From NCBI GenBank assembly GCA_041676645.1, contig JBAYRO010000086.1:1-14134 (forward strand): DNA of 14,134 bases, given 5' to 3'. The notes below the pieces were generated by a model. The model had not been told where the DNA came from, did not search any database, and saw only the letters and a program-made list of their open reading frames with translations. The position numbers and the translations under genes are program-made. The stretch is from JAMLIN01 sp041676645. Its GTDB lineage: Bacteria; Pseudomonadota; Gammaproteobacteria; Burkholderiales; Burkholderiaceae_E. Positions 7,477 to 14,013 of this stretch are shown here, one piece after another; positions within the stretch are counted from its first letter, which is position 1, and each line of letters starts with the position of its first letter.

Positions 7477-7484
7477 ATTGTCAA
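7456..7484 (-). promoter_or_regulatory. Candidate sigma-70 promoter for the Bcr/CflA gene
   Basis: On the minus strand a perfect TTGACA -35 box lies at 7484-7479. A 17-base spacer follows, then GACATT at 7461-7456, which matches the -10 consensus at three of six positions. The TetR-type dyad covers the whole -10 and most of the spacer, consistent with repression by blocking RNA polymerase. Transcription would begin about 30 bases ahead of the ATG. The strong -35 carries most of the weight. Confidence 0.5.
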
Positions 7485-7509
7485 GCGAGAAACATCGGGG
7501 GCGTACGAC

Positions 7510-8082
7510 ATGAAGGTGAGCAAGGCACAGGCGCAGGCGAATCGGCGGCGGATCATCGAAGTCGCCGGCGAGCTGTTTCGCGAGCGCGGCTTTGATGGAA
7601 TCGGGGTCAATGACCTGATGCAGGCGGCCAGCCTGACTCGCGGCGGATTCTATGGACACTTCGAGTCGAAGGAGGATCTCGCTCGCCAGGCAAGCGAGCA
7701 GGCGCTGGCCGCCACCACGGCGCACTGGTCCAGGACCGTCGACAAGGCCGCGGATCCGCTGGCCGAACTGGTCGATCTCTATCTCTCGGACCGGCATCGG
7801 AATTCGGTTGGACGAGGGTGCGCACTGGCGGCGCTTGGATCCGACGCGTTGCGCCACGGCGACGCGTTGCGCGAGGTATTCGGCGCCGGCGTCGAAAGCT
7901 TCGTCGCTGCCGTTGCGGCGAAGCTTCCCGAAGGCAGGGAGGCCGAGCGGCGCGAACGGGCGCTGGCGGTGGTGGCGACCCTGGTGGGCGCCCTGATGCT
8001 GTCGCGGGTGAGCGACGAGGATCTGTCGAGAGAGCTTCGGGCTGCGGCGGGCGCCGCCATCCTGCGGGGGAATAGCGCGTAG
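7510..8082 (+). CDS. TetR/AcrR family transcriptional regulator
   Basis: A 190-residue regulator. The N-terminal DNA-binding domain (about 8-58) has the standard TetR pattern: NRRRIIEVAGELFRERGFDG (11-30), recognition region GVNDLMQAASLTRGGFYGHF (32-51), then ESKEDL. The rest is a helical ligand-binding domain with GRGCALAALGSDA (101-113), typical of the subgroup whose N-terminus reads 'VSK.QA..NR..I'. ATG 7510 is chosen because the domain starts immediately after it; the open frame further upstream crosses the operator region. The Shine-Dalgarno is poor (GGGG about nine bases ahead). A weakly translated repressor would not be unusual. It is divergent from a Bcr/CflA exporter, and a second MFS gene follows 61 bases downstream on the same strand, so it may control both. 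The ligand is unknown. Confidence 0.92.
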   Translation: MKVSKAQAQANRRRIIEVAGELFRERGFDGIGVNDLMQAASLTRGGFYGHFESKEDLARQASEQALAATTAHWSRTVDKAADPLAELVDLYLSDRHRNSVGRGCALAALGSDALRHGDALREVFGAGVESFVAAVAAKLPEGREAERRERALAVVATLVGALMLSRVSDEDLSRELRAAAGAAILRGNSA

Positions 8083-8143
8083 GCACGCGATCGGTTCGCG
8101 CTCATGCCTGAGCAGCAAGCGCCGGCCTGCTCCACAATTGGCC

Positions 8144-9385
8144 ATGTCCCTGACCCCGTCCCCTGCGGACACCGCCCGAGTGCCGGTGCCGGTGCTCGCC
8201 ATCATCGCGCTTTCGCTCGCCGCGCTCGCCAGCGGCGCATCGCTGCGCGTGACCGATGCGATGCTGCCGCGCCTGGCCGCCGAGTTCTCGATCACCCTGG
8301 GCGCGGCTTCCCAGGTGGTCACCGTGTTCGCGATCGCCTACGGCTTTGCCCAGCTGCTGTTCGGCCCGCTCGGCGATCGCTTCGGCAAGTACCGGGTCAT
8401 CGCCGGCGCCTGCGCGGCATCGGCGCTGACCTCGCTCCTCTGCGCACTGGCGCCGGACTACTCGAGCCTGCTCGCCGCCCGCCTGGTGGCCGGCGCCACC
8501 GCCGCGGCGGTGATTCCGCTCGCGATGGCCTGGATCGGCGATGTCGTGCCCTACGAGCAGCGCCAGCCGGTGCTCGCCCGTTTCCTGATCGGGCAGATCA
8601 GCGGCTTCGCGATCGGCACCTGGGCGGGCGGCTTCGCCGCCGACCATCTCGACTGGCGCACGCCCTTCTTCGTGCTCGGCGCCTTCTTCCTGCTGATGGC
8701 GCTGGTGCTCGGGCATGTCCAGCGCCGCTTGCCGGCCTCGGCCCTGCAACGGGCGCCGCGCACGGGCCTGCGGCGGCCTTCCACCATCAGCGAGTTCCGC
8801 GCGGTACTGGCCTCGCGCTGGGGGCGCATCGTGCTGCTGGCCGTGTTCCTCGAGGGCGGCAGCCTGTACGGGGCGCTACCCTTCGTCGCGACGCATCTGC
8901 ATGAACGTTTCGGCCTGTCGCTGTCGAGCTCCGGCGCGCTGGTGATGATGTTCGCCGCCGGGGGCGTCGTCTTCGCGCTCGGGGCCAAGCGGCTGGTGCA
9001 GCACATGCGCGAGCCGGTCCTGATCCGCAGCGGCGCGGCCCTGATGACCGCCACGCTGCTGCTGACCGCGTTCGCGCCCGCGTGGTGGTGGGCCCTGCCG
9101 GCCTGCCTGGCGATTGGCTTCGGCTACTACATGATGCACAACACCCTGCAGGTGCAGGCGACCCAGATGGCTCCCGAACGCCGTGGCGCCGCGGTGGCCG
9201 CCTTCGCGGGCTCGTTCTTCCTCGGCCAGTCGGTGGGCGTCGCCATCGCCGGCGTGCTGGTCGAATCGGCGGGCACCGCCTGGGTGCTTGCCGGCGGTGC
9301 GATCGCGGTCGCCCTGTGCGCCTGGAACTTCAACCGCCAGCGCCGCCTGCTGCTGGCGGACGGGCCGGAGCGGGGGCCGGTATGA
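8144..9385 (+). CDS. MFS transporter, DHA1-like efflux type
   Basis: A 413-residue protein with twelve predicted membrane helices. TM1 carries RVTDAMLPRLAAEF (35-48), keeping the acidic residue typical of drug:proton antiporters. Motif A is FGPLGDRFGKYRVIAG (73-88), and the TM5 region has FAIGTWAGGFAADHLDWR. It resembles the general sugar/drug efflux MFS group rather than Bcr/CflA. ATG 8144 is chosen; a TTG six bases earlier is possible, and neither has a convincing Shine-Dalgarno. It follows the TetR gene on the same strand after 61 bases without a strong terminator, so read-through from the regulator promoter is plausible. Its last 56 bases overlap, on the opposite strand, the 3' end of the small secreted-protein gene. 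Function as a transporter is firm; substrate unknown. Confidence 0.88.
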   Translation: MSLTPSPADTARVPVPVLAIIALSLAALASGASLRVTDAMLPRLAAEFSITLGAASQVVTVFAIAYGFAQLLFGPLGDRFGKYRVIAGACAASALTSLLCALAPDYSSLLAARLVAGATAAAVIPLAMAWIGDVVPYEQRQPVLARFLIGQISGFAIGTWAGGFAADHLDWRTPFFVLGAFFLLMALVLGHVQRRLPASALQRAPRTGLRRPSTISEFRAVLASRWGRIVLLAVFLEGGSLYGALPFVATHLHERFGLSLSSSGALVMMFAAGGVVFALGAKRLVQHMREPVLIRSGAALMTATLLLTAFAPAWWWALPACLAIGFGYYMMHNTLQVQATQMAPERRGAAVAAFAGSFFLGQSVGVAIAGVLVESAGTAWVLAGGAIAVALCAWNFNRQRRLLLADGPERGPV

Positions 9386-9773
9386 GCTCGCGCCGCTCCC
9401 GGTATATGCCGCCTTCCTCGACGCTGCCTTCGATCATGGTGCCTTCGCCGCGCATCCGCGCCAGGCAGTCTTCGCGCGCCTGCGGGGGCAGCGCATCGCA
9501 GCGTCGCAGCGCATTGCGCCGGTATTCGGCATCGCCATCGTCGAGCTGGCCGCGGCGGGCCGCCTGCCGTGCCGCGGCGGCTTCGCGCAGGCAGTCCTCG
9601 CGCTCCTGGTGCGAAAGCCCGCTGATGCACAGGGCGCGGTCGGCCTCGTAGCCTTGCGGGCTGTCGGCCGCGCCGCCGCCCTGCGCCTGGGCGAGCGCCA
9701 TGATCGGCATGGCGAGCCCGAGAATTGTGCCGGCCACGGCGGTTCGAACGAACTGGTCGGGTCGACCGGGCAT
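9330..9773 (-). CDS. Small secreted protein with two CX10C repeats (unknown function)
   Basis: A 147-residue protein with a Sec signal peptide: Arg-containing start, hydrophobic TAVAGTILGLAMPIMALA (11-28) and likely cleavage after AQA near residue 30. The mature part has two related units, each with a Cys pair ten residues apart. These are RALCISGLSHQEREDCLREA (C49, C60) and RRCDALPPQAREDCLARM (C92, C103). They are followed by GEGTMIEGSVEEGGIYRE (109-126) and a Pro/Ala/Gly-rich tail. The even Cys count and export fit two intra-unit disulfides in the periplasm. The start at 9773 is secured by AGGAGG (9781-9786) seven bases ahead. From memory, similar small proteins occur in Burkholderiales, but I know no assigned function. 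Its tail is encoded antisense to the end of the MFS gene. It diverges from the lipoprotein gene across 88 bases. Confidence 0.8.
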   Translation of the reverse strand: MPGRPDQFVRTAVAGTILGLAMPIMALAQAQGGGAADSPQGYEADRALCISGLSHQEREDCLREAAAARQAARRGQLDDGDAEYRRNALRRCDALPPQAREDCLARMRGEGTMIEGSVEEGGIYRERRELIPAPAPARPPAAGGAGG

Positions 9774-9816
9774 TGATCGTCCTCCTGTCTGCCAATTAGA
9801 CTTCAGTGCAACAACA

Positions 9817-9831
9817 GGCATCGATGATGCC
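9817..9831. promoter_or_regulatory. Inverted repeat in a divergent promoter gap
   Basis: GGCATC (9817-9822), a GAT spacer and GATGCC (9826-9831) form a perfect 6+3+6 dyad. It lies in the 88 bases between the divergent secreted-protein and lipoprotein genes. It may be an operator or a small leader hairpin. I could not find a convincing -35/-10 pair beside it. Confidence 0.3.
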
Positions 9832-9861
9832 CGGAAACGAATCCAGGGACAGGGGCCGAGC

Positions 9862-10755
9862 ATGATTCGACAGGACTGGAAGCTGCTCCGACTGCCAATC
9901 GGCATGATGCTCGCCCTCTTCCTCGGGGCATGCGGCACCACGCCGCTCGATGTGCCGGGCTGTCTCACCGGGGGGCAGGTGGACGAACTCGTCAGGCGCT
10001 ATATCGCGCTCGAGCCGGCACCCAATCCGGCCAGCGCGACGAGCGCCGCCGCCGCGGCCTGCAGCCGGGAGCGCTTCGTGGCCCGTCTCGACCGGCACTA
10101 CGGCAAGGTGGTCGGCTACAAGGCGGCGCTGACGAATCCGGCGATCCAGAAGCGCTTCAATGCCTCGGGCCCGGTGCGCGGCACCCTGTTCGAGAAGATG
10201 ATCGTCGCCGATGGCGCAAGCGTGCCGGCGCAGTTCGGCGCCAGGCCGATGTTCGAAGCCGACCTCGTCGTGGTGGTGCGCGACAGCGGGATTCACGACG
10301 TCCGCACTCCGCACGACATGATGTTGCACATCAGCGCGATCCATCCCTTCATCGAGCTGCCCGACCTCATCGTCCAGGATCCGTCGAAGTTCGACGCCGG
10401 TGTGCTCGCCGCGGTCAATGCCGGCGCGCGCCTGGGCGTGCTCGGCGCGCCGCTGCGGGTCGATGGTCCCGATCCGGCGCTTGCCGACGCACTGCGCGAC
10501 ATGCGGGTGCGGCTGGTCGATGACTCCGGCGCGATGCTCGATGCGGGCGAGGGCGCCGACATACTGGGCCATCCGCTGAACGCGGCCATGTGGCTCGCGG
10601 CCGACCTCAGGCGCGCGGGAATCACCCTCCAGCCCGGGGACCTCCTGTCGCTCGGGTCCTTCACCGGGCTCATTGCGCCCGAGCCGGGTACGACCGTGCG
10701 TGCCATCTACGAGGGCTTGCCCGGCAATCCGTCGGTCTCGGTCTCGTTTCGGTGA
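9862..10755 (+). CDS. Lipoprotein with 2-keto-4-pentenoate hydratase (FAH-like) domain
   Basis: A 297-residue protein. The N-terminus is a lipoprotein signal: hydrophobic LPIGMMLALF and lipobox LGAC with Cys24. The next residue is Gly, so the Lol system would be expected to send it to the outer membrane. The rest matches the hydratase/decarboxylase branch of the fumarylacetoacetate hydrolase superfamily (MhpD-like). It shows VGYKAALTNPAIQ (84-96, conserved Lys87), the metal-site region FEADLVVVV (131-139, E132 and D134) and HPFIELPDL (161-169, E165). The C-terminal GDLLSLGSFTGLIAPEPG (269-286) also fits. Relatives hydrate 2-oxopent-4-enoate in aromatic meta-cleavage pathways, in the cytoplasm; no meta-cleavage gene is nearby. 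Two further Cys (C34, C67) could form a periplasmic disulfide. The ATG has AGGGG six bases ahead. Domain call and lipobox are both clear; enzymatic activity is open. Confidence 0.85.
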   Translation: MIRQDWKLLRLPIGMMLALFLGACGTTPLDVPGCLTGGQVDELVRRYIALEPAPNPASATSAAAAACSRERFVARLDRHYGKVVGYKAALTNPAIQKRFNASGPVRGTLFEKMIVADGASVPAQFGARPMFEADLVVVVRDSGIHDVRTPHDMMLHISAIHPFIELPDLIVQDPSKFDAGVLAAVNAGARLGVLGAPLRVDGPDPALADALRDMRVRLVDDSGAMLDAGEGADILGHPLNAAMWLAADLRRAGITLQPGDLLSLGSFTGLIAPEPGTTVRAIYEGLPGNPSVSVSFR

Positions 10756-10783
10756 CAGGGCGTGCGAACCCGCATGAGTCGTA

Positions 10784-11320
10784 CTAGCGCACCAGGCGCT
10801 CCACCGCTTCCAGCGTGCTCGTGATGTGGCCCTTCGGGCTGATGCTGTCGTGGATGAAGGCGATCTTCCCCGAAGTGTCGATCACGTAGGACACGCGCGC
10901 CGCCCGCTTGCCGAACAGGGAGCTGGCGGCGTCATAGGCCTGGATGACCTTCGACTCCTCGTCGGCCGCGACCGCGAACTCGTTGCGGCAGGCCTCGACG
11001 GAAAATCGCTTGAGCGTCTCGATGTCGTCGCTCGATACGCCGATCACGGTGGCGCCGAGTTCCCGGAAGCGGGGCGTCGCATCGGCGAACGCCTTGGCTT
11101 CGATGGTGCAGCCGGCGGTGAAGGCCTTCGGATAGAAATAGAGCACCACCGGGCCCTTCGCCAGTGCGTCGGCCAGCTTGAAAGTGAAGGGTTCGCCGCC
11201 GAGCGCGGCCTCGGCGGTGAAGTCCGGCGCGGCATCACCGGCTTCGAGGACGGCCTGCGCGGGCGTCGGACCAAGGCCGATCGCCATCGCGAGCGGTGCG
11301 AGGAATCGGGAAAGCTTCAT
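10784..11320 (-). CDS. Exported peroxiredoxin, PrxQ/BCP type
   Basis: A 178-residue AhpC/TSA-fold protein that would reduce hydrogen peroxide or organic hydroperoxides. A Sec signal peptide (MKLSRFLAPLAMAIGLGPTPAQA, residues 1-23) indicates a periplasmic form. The active site is YFYPKAFTAGCTIEAKAF (61-78), with peroxidatic Cys71. E. coli BCP has its resolving Cys five residues later; here that place is Lys76. Instead Cys111 in FSVEACRNEF (106-115) sits in helix 3, as in the alpha-3 resolving-Cys variant of PrxQ, so an intramolecular disulfide is expected. The start at 11320 is supported by GGAGG six bases ahead and by the signal peptide; the longer frame upstream of it is discarded. It converges on the lipoprotein gene with only 28 bases between. 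The periplasmic reductant is not encoded nearby. Confidence 0.9.
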   Translation of the reverse strand: MKLSRFLAPLAMAIGLGPTPAQAVLEAGDAAPDFTAEAALGGEPFTFKLADALAKGPVVLYFYPKAFTAGCTIEAKAFADATPRFRELGATVIGVSSDDIETLKRFSVEACRNEFAVAADEESKVIQAYDAASSLFGKRAARVSYVIDTSGKIAFIHDSISPKGHITSTLEAVERLVR

Positions 11321-11603
11321 GGGGCGCCTCCGCTGATGGAGCGAACTATTGTGCGCCATGCCGCGCCTTTCGGCCCGGCGTGCCCCTTCGCATGCGTTGG
11401 CGCCGGTCGATTCGCCGCGGGGGTCGGCGTGGCTCGACCGGGTAGGCCGGAGGCTTCGTTCCCCGATCGACCGGGCAGCGTCACGGGCTTGTCGTATAGT
11501 CCGCCATGGACCGACGCCGGGTGAGCGTCGGCCGCCCCGGAGACACTCCGCGCCGCGAAAGCCCGTGGCCCCGGGCCATCCTTCGCTTGCCTCGAGGATC
11601 AGC
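11321..11603. other. Divergent intergenic region (283 bp)
   Basis: This gap separates the peroxiredoxin (minus) and fused dehydrogenase (plus) genes and is the longest non-coding stretch in the window. The plus-strand frame is open through it, but its translation is Arg/Pro-rich with no family resemblance. I therefore treat it as non-coding. It contains a -10-like box and a hairpin (listed separately) and a repeated TCGACCGGG (near 11433 and 11466). No small gene or RNA was recognised. Confidence 0.6.
11495..11531 (+). promoter_or_regulatory. Possible -10 box plus leader hairpin before the fused dehydrogenase
   Basis: TATAGT (11495-11500) matches the -10 consensus at five of six positions, but no good -35 lies 16-18 bases upstream. 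Ten bases further on, CCGACGC (11511-11517) and GCGTCGG (11525-11531) form a perfect 7-bp dyad with a 7-base loop. That is close to where transcription would start. It could be an operator for a fatty-acid or acyl-CoA regulator or a leader hairpin. The leader to the ATG at 11604 would be about 95 bases. Confidence 0.3.
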
Positions 11604-13955
11604 ATGAACCTGGAATTTTCCCAAGAACAGCACATGCTGCGCGACAGCGTCGATCGCTTCGTCACGCAGGCCTACGGTTTCGCCGAGCGACGCGCGATCG
11701 CCGAGTCCCCGACGCGGATCAGCCCGTCGGCCTGGCAGGCGATGGCCGATTTCGGCTGGCTCGCCCTGCCGCTGCCCGAGGCCGATGGCGGCCTCGGCGG
11801 CAGCGCGGTCGATGTCGGCATCCTGATGCAGGGCCTGGGTCGGGGCCTGGTGCTCGAACCGGTGCTGAGCTCCTCGGTGCTCGCGGCCGGCCTGATCGCC
11901 GGCCAGGGCGCAGAGGCGCAGCGCGCCCGCTGGCTGCCCGGGATCGCCGACGGGAGCCGGCGCGCCGCATTCGCCCATATCGAGCCGGGGGTCGATCCCT
12001 GGCGCGGACTGCCGACGACCTGCGCCACGAAGACGGTCGAGGGCTGGCGGATCGATGGCGCCAAGCCCTTCGTGCCCGATGCGCCGGGCGCGAGCCTGCT
12101 GGTGGTATCGGCCCGCATCGGAACTTCCACCGATGTCGGCCTCTTCGTGCTCGATCCCGACACCGCCGGGCTGCGCATGGAGACGGTCGAGACCTGGGAC
12201 GATCGCCTTGCCGCGACCGTCGGCTTCGAGGCGGTCGCGGTGCCCGACGATGCCCTGCTCGGCGAGGCGGTCGATGCGCGCGCGGTGATCGAGCGATCCC
12301 TCGACCGGACGGTTGCCGCGGCTTGCGCCGAGGCGGTCGCCTGCATGCAGGTCCTGCTCGAGGCGACGATCGAACACACCAGGACGCGCCAGCAGTTCGG
12401 TCGCGCGCTTTCCGAGAACCAGGTGCTGCGCCACCTGATGGTCGACATGGCGGTGCAGTGCGAGGAGGCGCGGGCGATCGCCCTGCGCGCGGCGCATGCC
12501 TGCGATGCGCAGCACGACGATCCGGCCGCACGCGCCCGGGCGGTATCGGGCGCGCGACTGAAGATCGACGAGGCTTCCCGCTTCGTCGCCCAGTCGGCGG
12601 TGCAGCTGCACGGGGCGATGGGCGTGACCGATGAACTGAACATCGGCGCGTACTTCCGCCGCCTGCTGTGCATCGAGTCGAGCTGGGGCACGCATGCCGA
12701 GCATCTCTCGCGCTGCGTCGACCTGCGGCGCGATGGTGTCTCGGTCGGCATGGAACTCGAACTCGACGAGGAGGAGCTGGCCTTTCGCGACGAGGTGCGC
12801 GCGTTCATCGCCGAGAACCTGCCGGCGGCGCTCGCCCGCGGCCAGCGGATGAACGCGAGCGTGGTCGCCGAACCGGACCAGGCCGCGCCCTGGCACCGGG
12901 CGCTGCATGTGCGGGGATGGAGCGCGCCGGGCTGGCCGGTGGAGCATGGCGGTACCGGCTGGACGCCCGCCCAGCGCTTCGTCTTCGATGCCGAATGCGC
13001 GCGCGCCGACGCCCCGCCACTCTCGCCCTTCGGGCTGAAGATGGTCGGCCCGGTGCTGCTGGGCTTTGGCAGCGAAGAGCAGAAGTCGCGCTTCCTGCCC
13101 GGCATCCTGTCGGGCGAAGTCGCCTGGTGCCAAGGCTACTCCGAGCCGGGATCGGGTTCGGACCTCGCGTCCCTCAAGACGCGCGCGGTGCGCGACGGCG
13201 ATGACTACATCGTCAACGGCACCAAGATCTGGACCACCCATGCCCATCACGCCGACTGGATGTTCGCGCTGGTGCGCACCGGCGATGGCCCGCGCAAGCA
13301 GGACGGCATCAGCTTCCTGCTGATCGACATGAAGTCGCCCGGCATCACCACGCGACCGATCCGGACCATGGGCGGCGATCACGAAGTCAACCAGGTGTTC
13401 TTCGACGATGTGCGGGTACCGGTCGCCAATCGTGTCGGAGACGAAGGGCGGGGCTGGTCCTACGGCAAGTACCTGCTGCAGTTCGAGCGTGGCGGGGCGC
13501 TGTTCGCCATCCGCCTGCGTCGCGACCTCTCGCGCATGGACGAGGCCGGGTGGGTCGCGGCCCGCAGCGGCGAGCGCACGATCGAACGCGACGACATCCA
13601 GGCCCGCTTCGTGATGCTCGAGAACGACGTCGCGGCGCTCGAGATGATCGAGCTGCAGATCATGTCGGCGCTGCAGACCGGGGAAAGCCCGGGCGCGGTC
13701 TCGTCCCAGATCAAGCTGCGGGCAAGCGAGCTGCGCCAGGAGATCACCCAGCTCGGCGTCGCCCTGCTCGGCGCGGCCGCACTGGTTCGCGAACCGCGCC
13801 GTCCACTGCATGCGGTCGAGGATCTCGCCGGGGACCTGGCGCCGGAACTCGTGCCGATCGTGCCGACCTACCTGAATTCCCGCGCCAACACCATTTTCGG
13901 GGGCAGCTCCCAGGTGCAGAGGGATATCCTCGCGAAGGACATTCTCAGGATCTGA
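11604..13955 (+). CDS. Fused acyl-CoA dehydrogenase (small + large subunit in one chain, PimD-PimC-like)
   Basis: A 783-residue protein made of two whole acyl-CoA dehydrogenase domains; single-domain members are about 380-400 residues. Half 1 (1-382) looks like a small subunit: FSQEQHMLRDSVDRF at the start, the FAD-contact motif RQQFG (262-266), VQLHGAMGVTDELNIG, and no catalytic Glu. Half 2 (from about 383) looks like a large subunit: ELDEEELAFRDEVRAFI, the signature GYSEPGSGSDLAS (511-523), NGTKIWTTHAHHADW and FGGSSQVQRDILAKDIL (765-781). The usual Glu before that last motif is Gly. Glu628 in QFERGG aligns with the alternative catalytic base of isovaleryl-CoA and long-chain dehydrogenases. 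Half 2 has no RQFG motif, so the halves appear complementary. An in-frame ATG at 12750 marks the likely ancestral second start. ATG 11604 has GAGGA five bases ahead. Expected activity is alpha-beta oxidation of an acyl-CoA; the substrate (dicarboxylic, sterol-like or other) is unknown. Confidence 0.92.
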   Translation: MNLEFSQEQHMLRDSVDRFVTQAYGFAERRAIAESPTRISPSAWQAMADFGWLALPLPEADGGLGGSAVDVGILMQGLGRGLVLEPVLSSSVLAAGLIAGQGAEAQRARWLPGIADGSRRAAFAHIEPGVDPWRGLPTTCATKTVEGWRIDGAKPFVPDAPGASLLVVSARIGTSTDVGLFVLDPDTAGLRMETVETWDDRLAATVGFEAVAVPDDALLGEAVDARAVIERSLDRTVAAACAEAVACMQVLLEATIEHTRTRQQFGRALSENQVLRHLMVDMAVQCEEARAIALRAAHACDAQHDDPAARARAVSGARLKIDEASRFVAQSAVQLHGAMGVTDELNIGAYFRRLLCIESSWGTHAEHLSRCVDLRRDGVSVGMELELDEEELAFRDEVRAFIAENLPAALARGQRMNASVVAEPDQAAPWHRALHVRGWSAPGWPVEHGGTGWTPAQRFVFDAECARADAPPLSPFGLKMVGPVLLGFGSEEQKSRFLPGILSGEVAWCQGYSEPGSGSDLASLKTRAVRDGDDYIVNGTKIWTTHAHHADWMFALVRTGDGPRKQDGISFLLIDMKSPGITTRPIRTMGGDHEVNQVFFDDVRVPVANRVGDEGRGWSYGKYLLQFERGGALFAIRLRRDLSRMDEAGWVAARSGERTIERDDIQARFVMLENDVAALEMIELQIMSALQTGESPGAVSSQIKLRASELRQEITQLGVALLGAAALVREPRRPLHAVEDLAGDLAPELVPIVPTYLNSRANTIFGGSSQVQRDILAKDILRI

Positions 13956-13965
13956 AATGGAGAAA

Positions 13966-13995
13966 GGCGCGGTGCCGCCTTGCGGTCACCGCGCC
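13966..13995. terminator. Strong hairpin terminator between convergent genes
   Basis: GGCGCGGTG (13966-13974) pairs perfectly with CACCGCGCC (13987-13995). The inside continues as CCGC/GCGG closed by a CTT loop, with one unpaired T. This gives a 13-bp stem with a single bulge, just after the dehydrogenase stop. Read on minus, it is followed by a T-rich CTTTCTCCATTT, so it is a better intrinsic terminator for the DUF4148-like gene. On plus the stem alone may stop or stabilise the dehydrogenase transcript. Confidence 0.7.
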
Positions 13996-14013
13996 GGGAT
14001 TGGGGAGTGTGGA

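Noticed and set aside
8110..8132. GAGCAG/CTGCTC inverted repeat after the TetR gene as a terminator
   Set aside because: The stem is only 6 bp with an 11-base loop and no T-run; such repeats are common by chance in this base composition.
10761..10776. Small hairpin between the lipoprotein and peroxiredoxin genes as a terminator
   Set aside because: Six pairs including one G-T wobble and no T-run; too weak to call, though it lies where a terminator would be expected.
11349..11603. Upstream extension of the dehydrogenase frame (85 extra residues)
   Set aside because: Arg/Pro-rich sequence unlike any dehydrogenase N-terminus; ATG 11604 has GAGGA and begins the typical family start.
12700..12760. 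Split of the dehydrogenase into two genes at ATG 12750
   Set aside because: There is no stop codon before 12750 in this frame, so translation should continue. The ATG has no strong Shine-Dalgarno of its own, although internal initiation cannot be excluded.
11481..13811. 776-residue minus-strand open frame opposite the fused dehydrogenase
   Set aside because: It is an antisense shadow caused by strong third-position GC bias. The translation is Arg/Gly/Ala/Asp/His-rich without domains.
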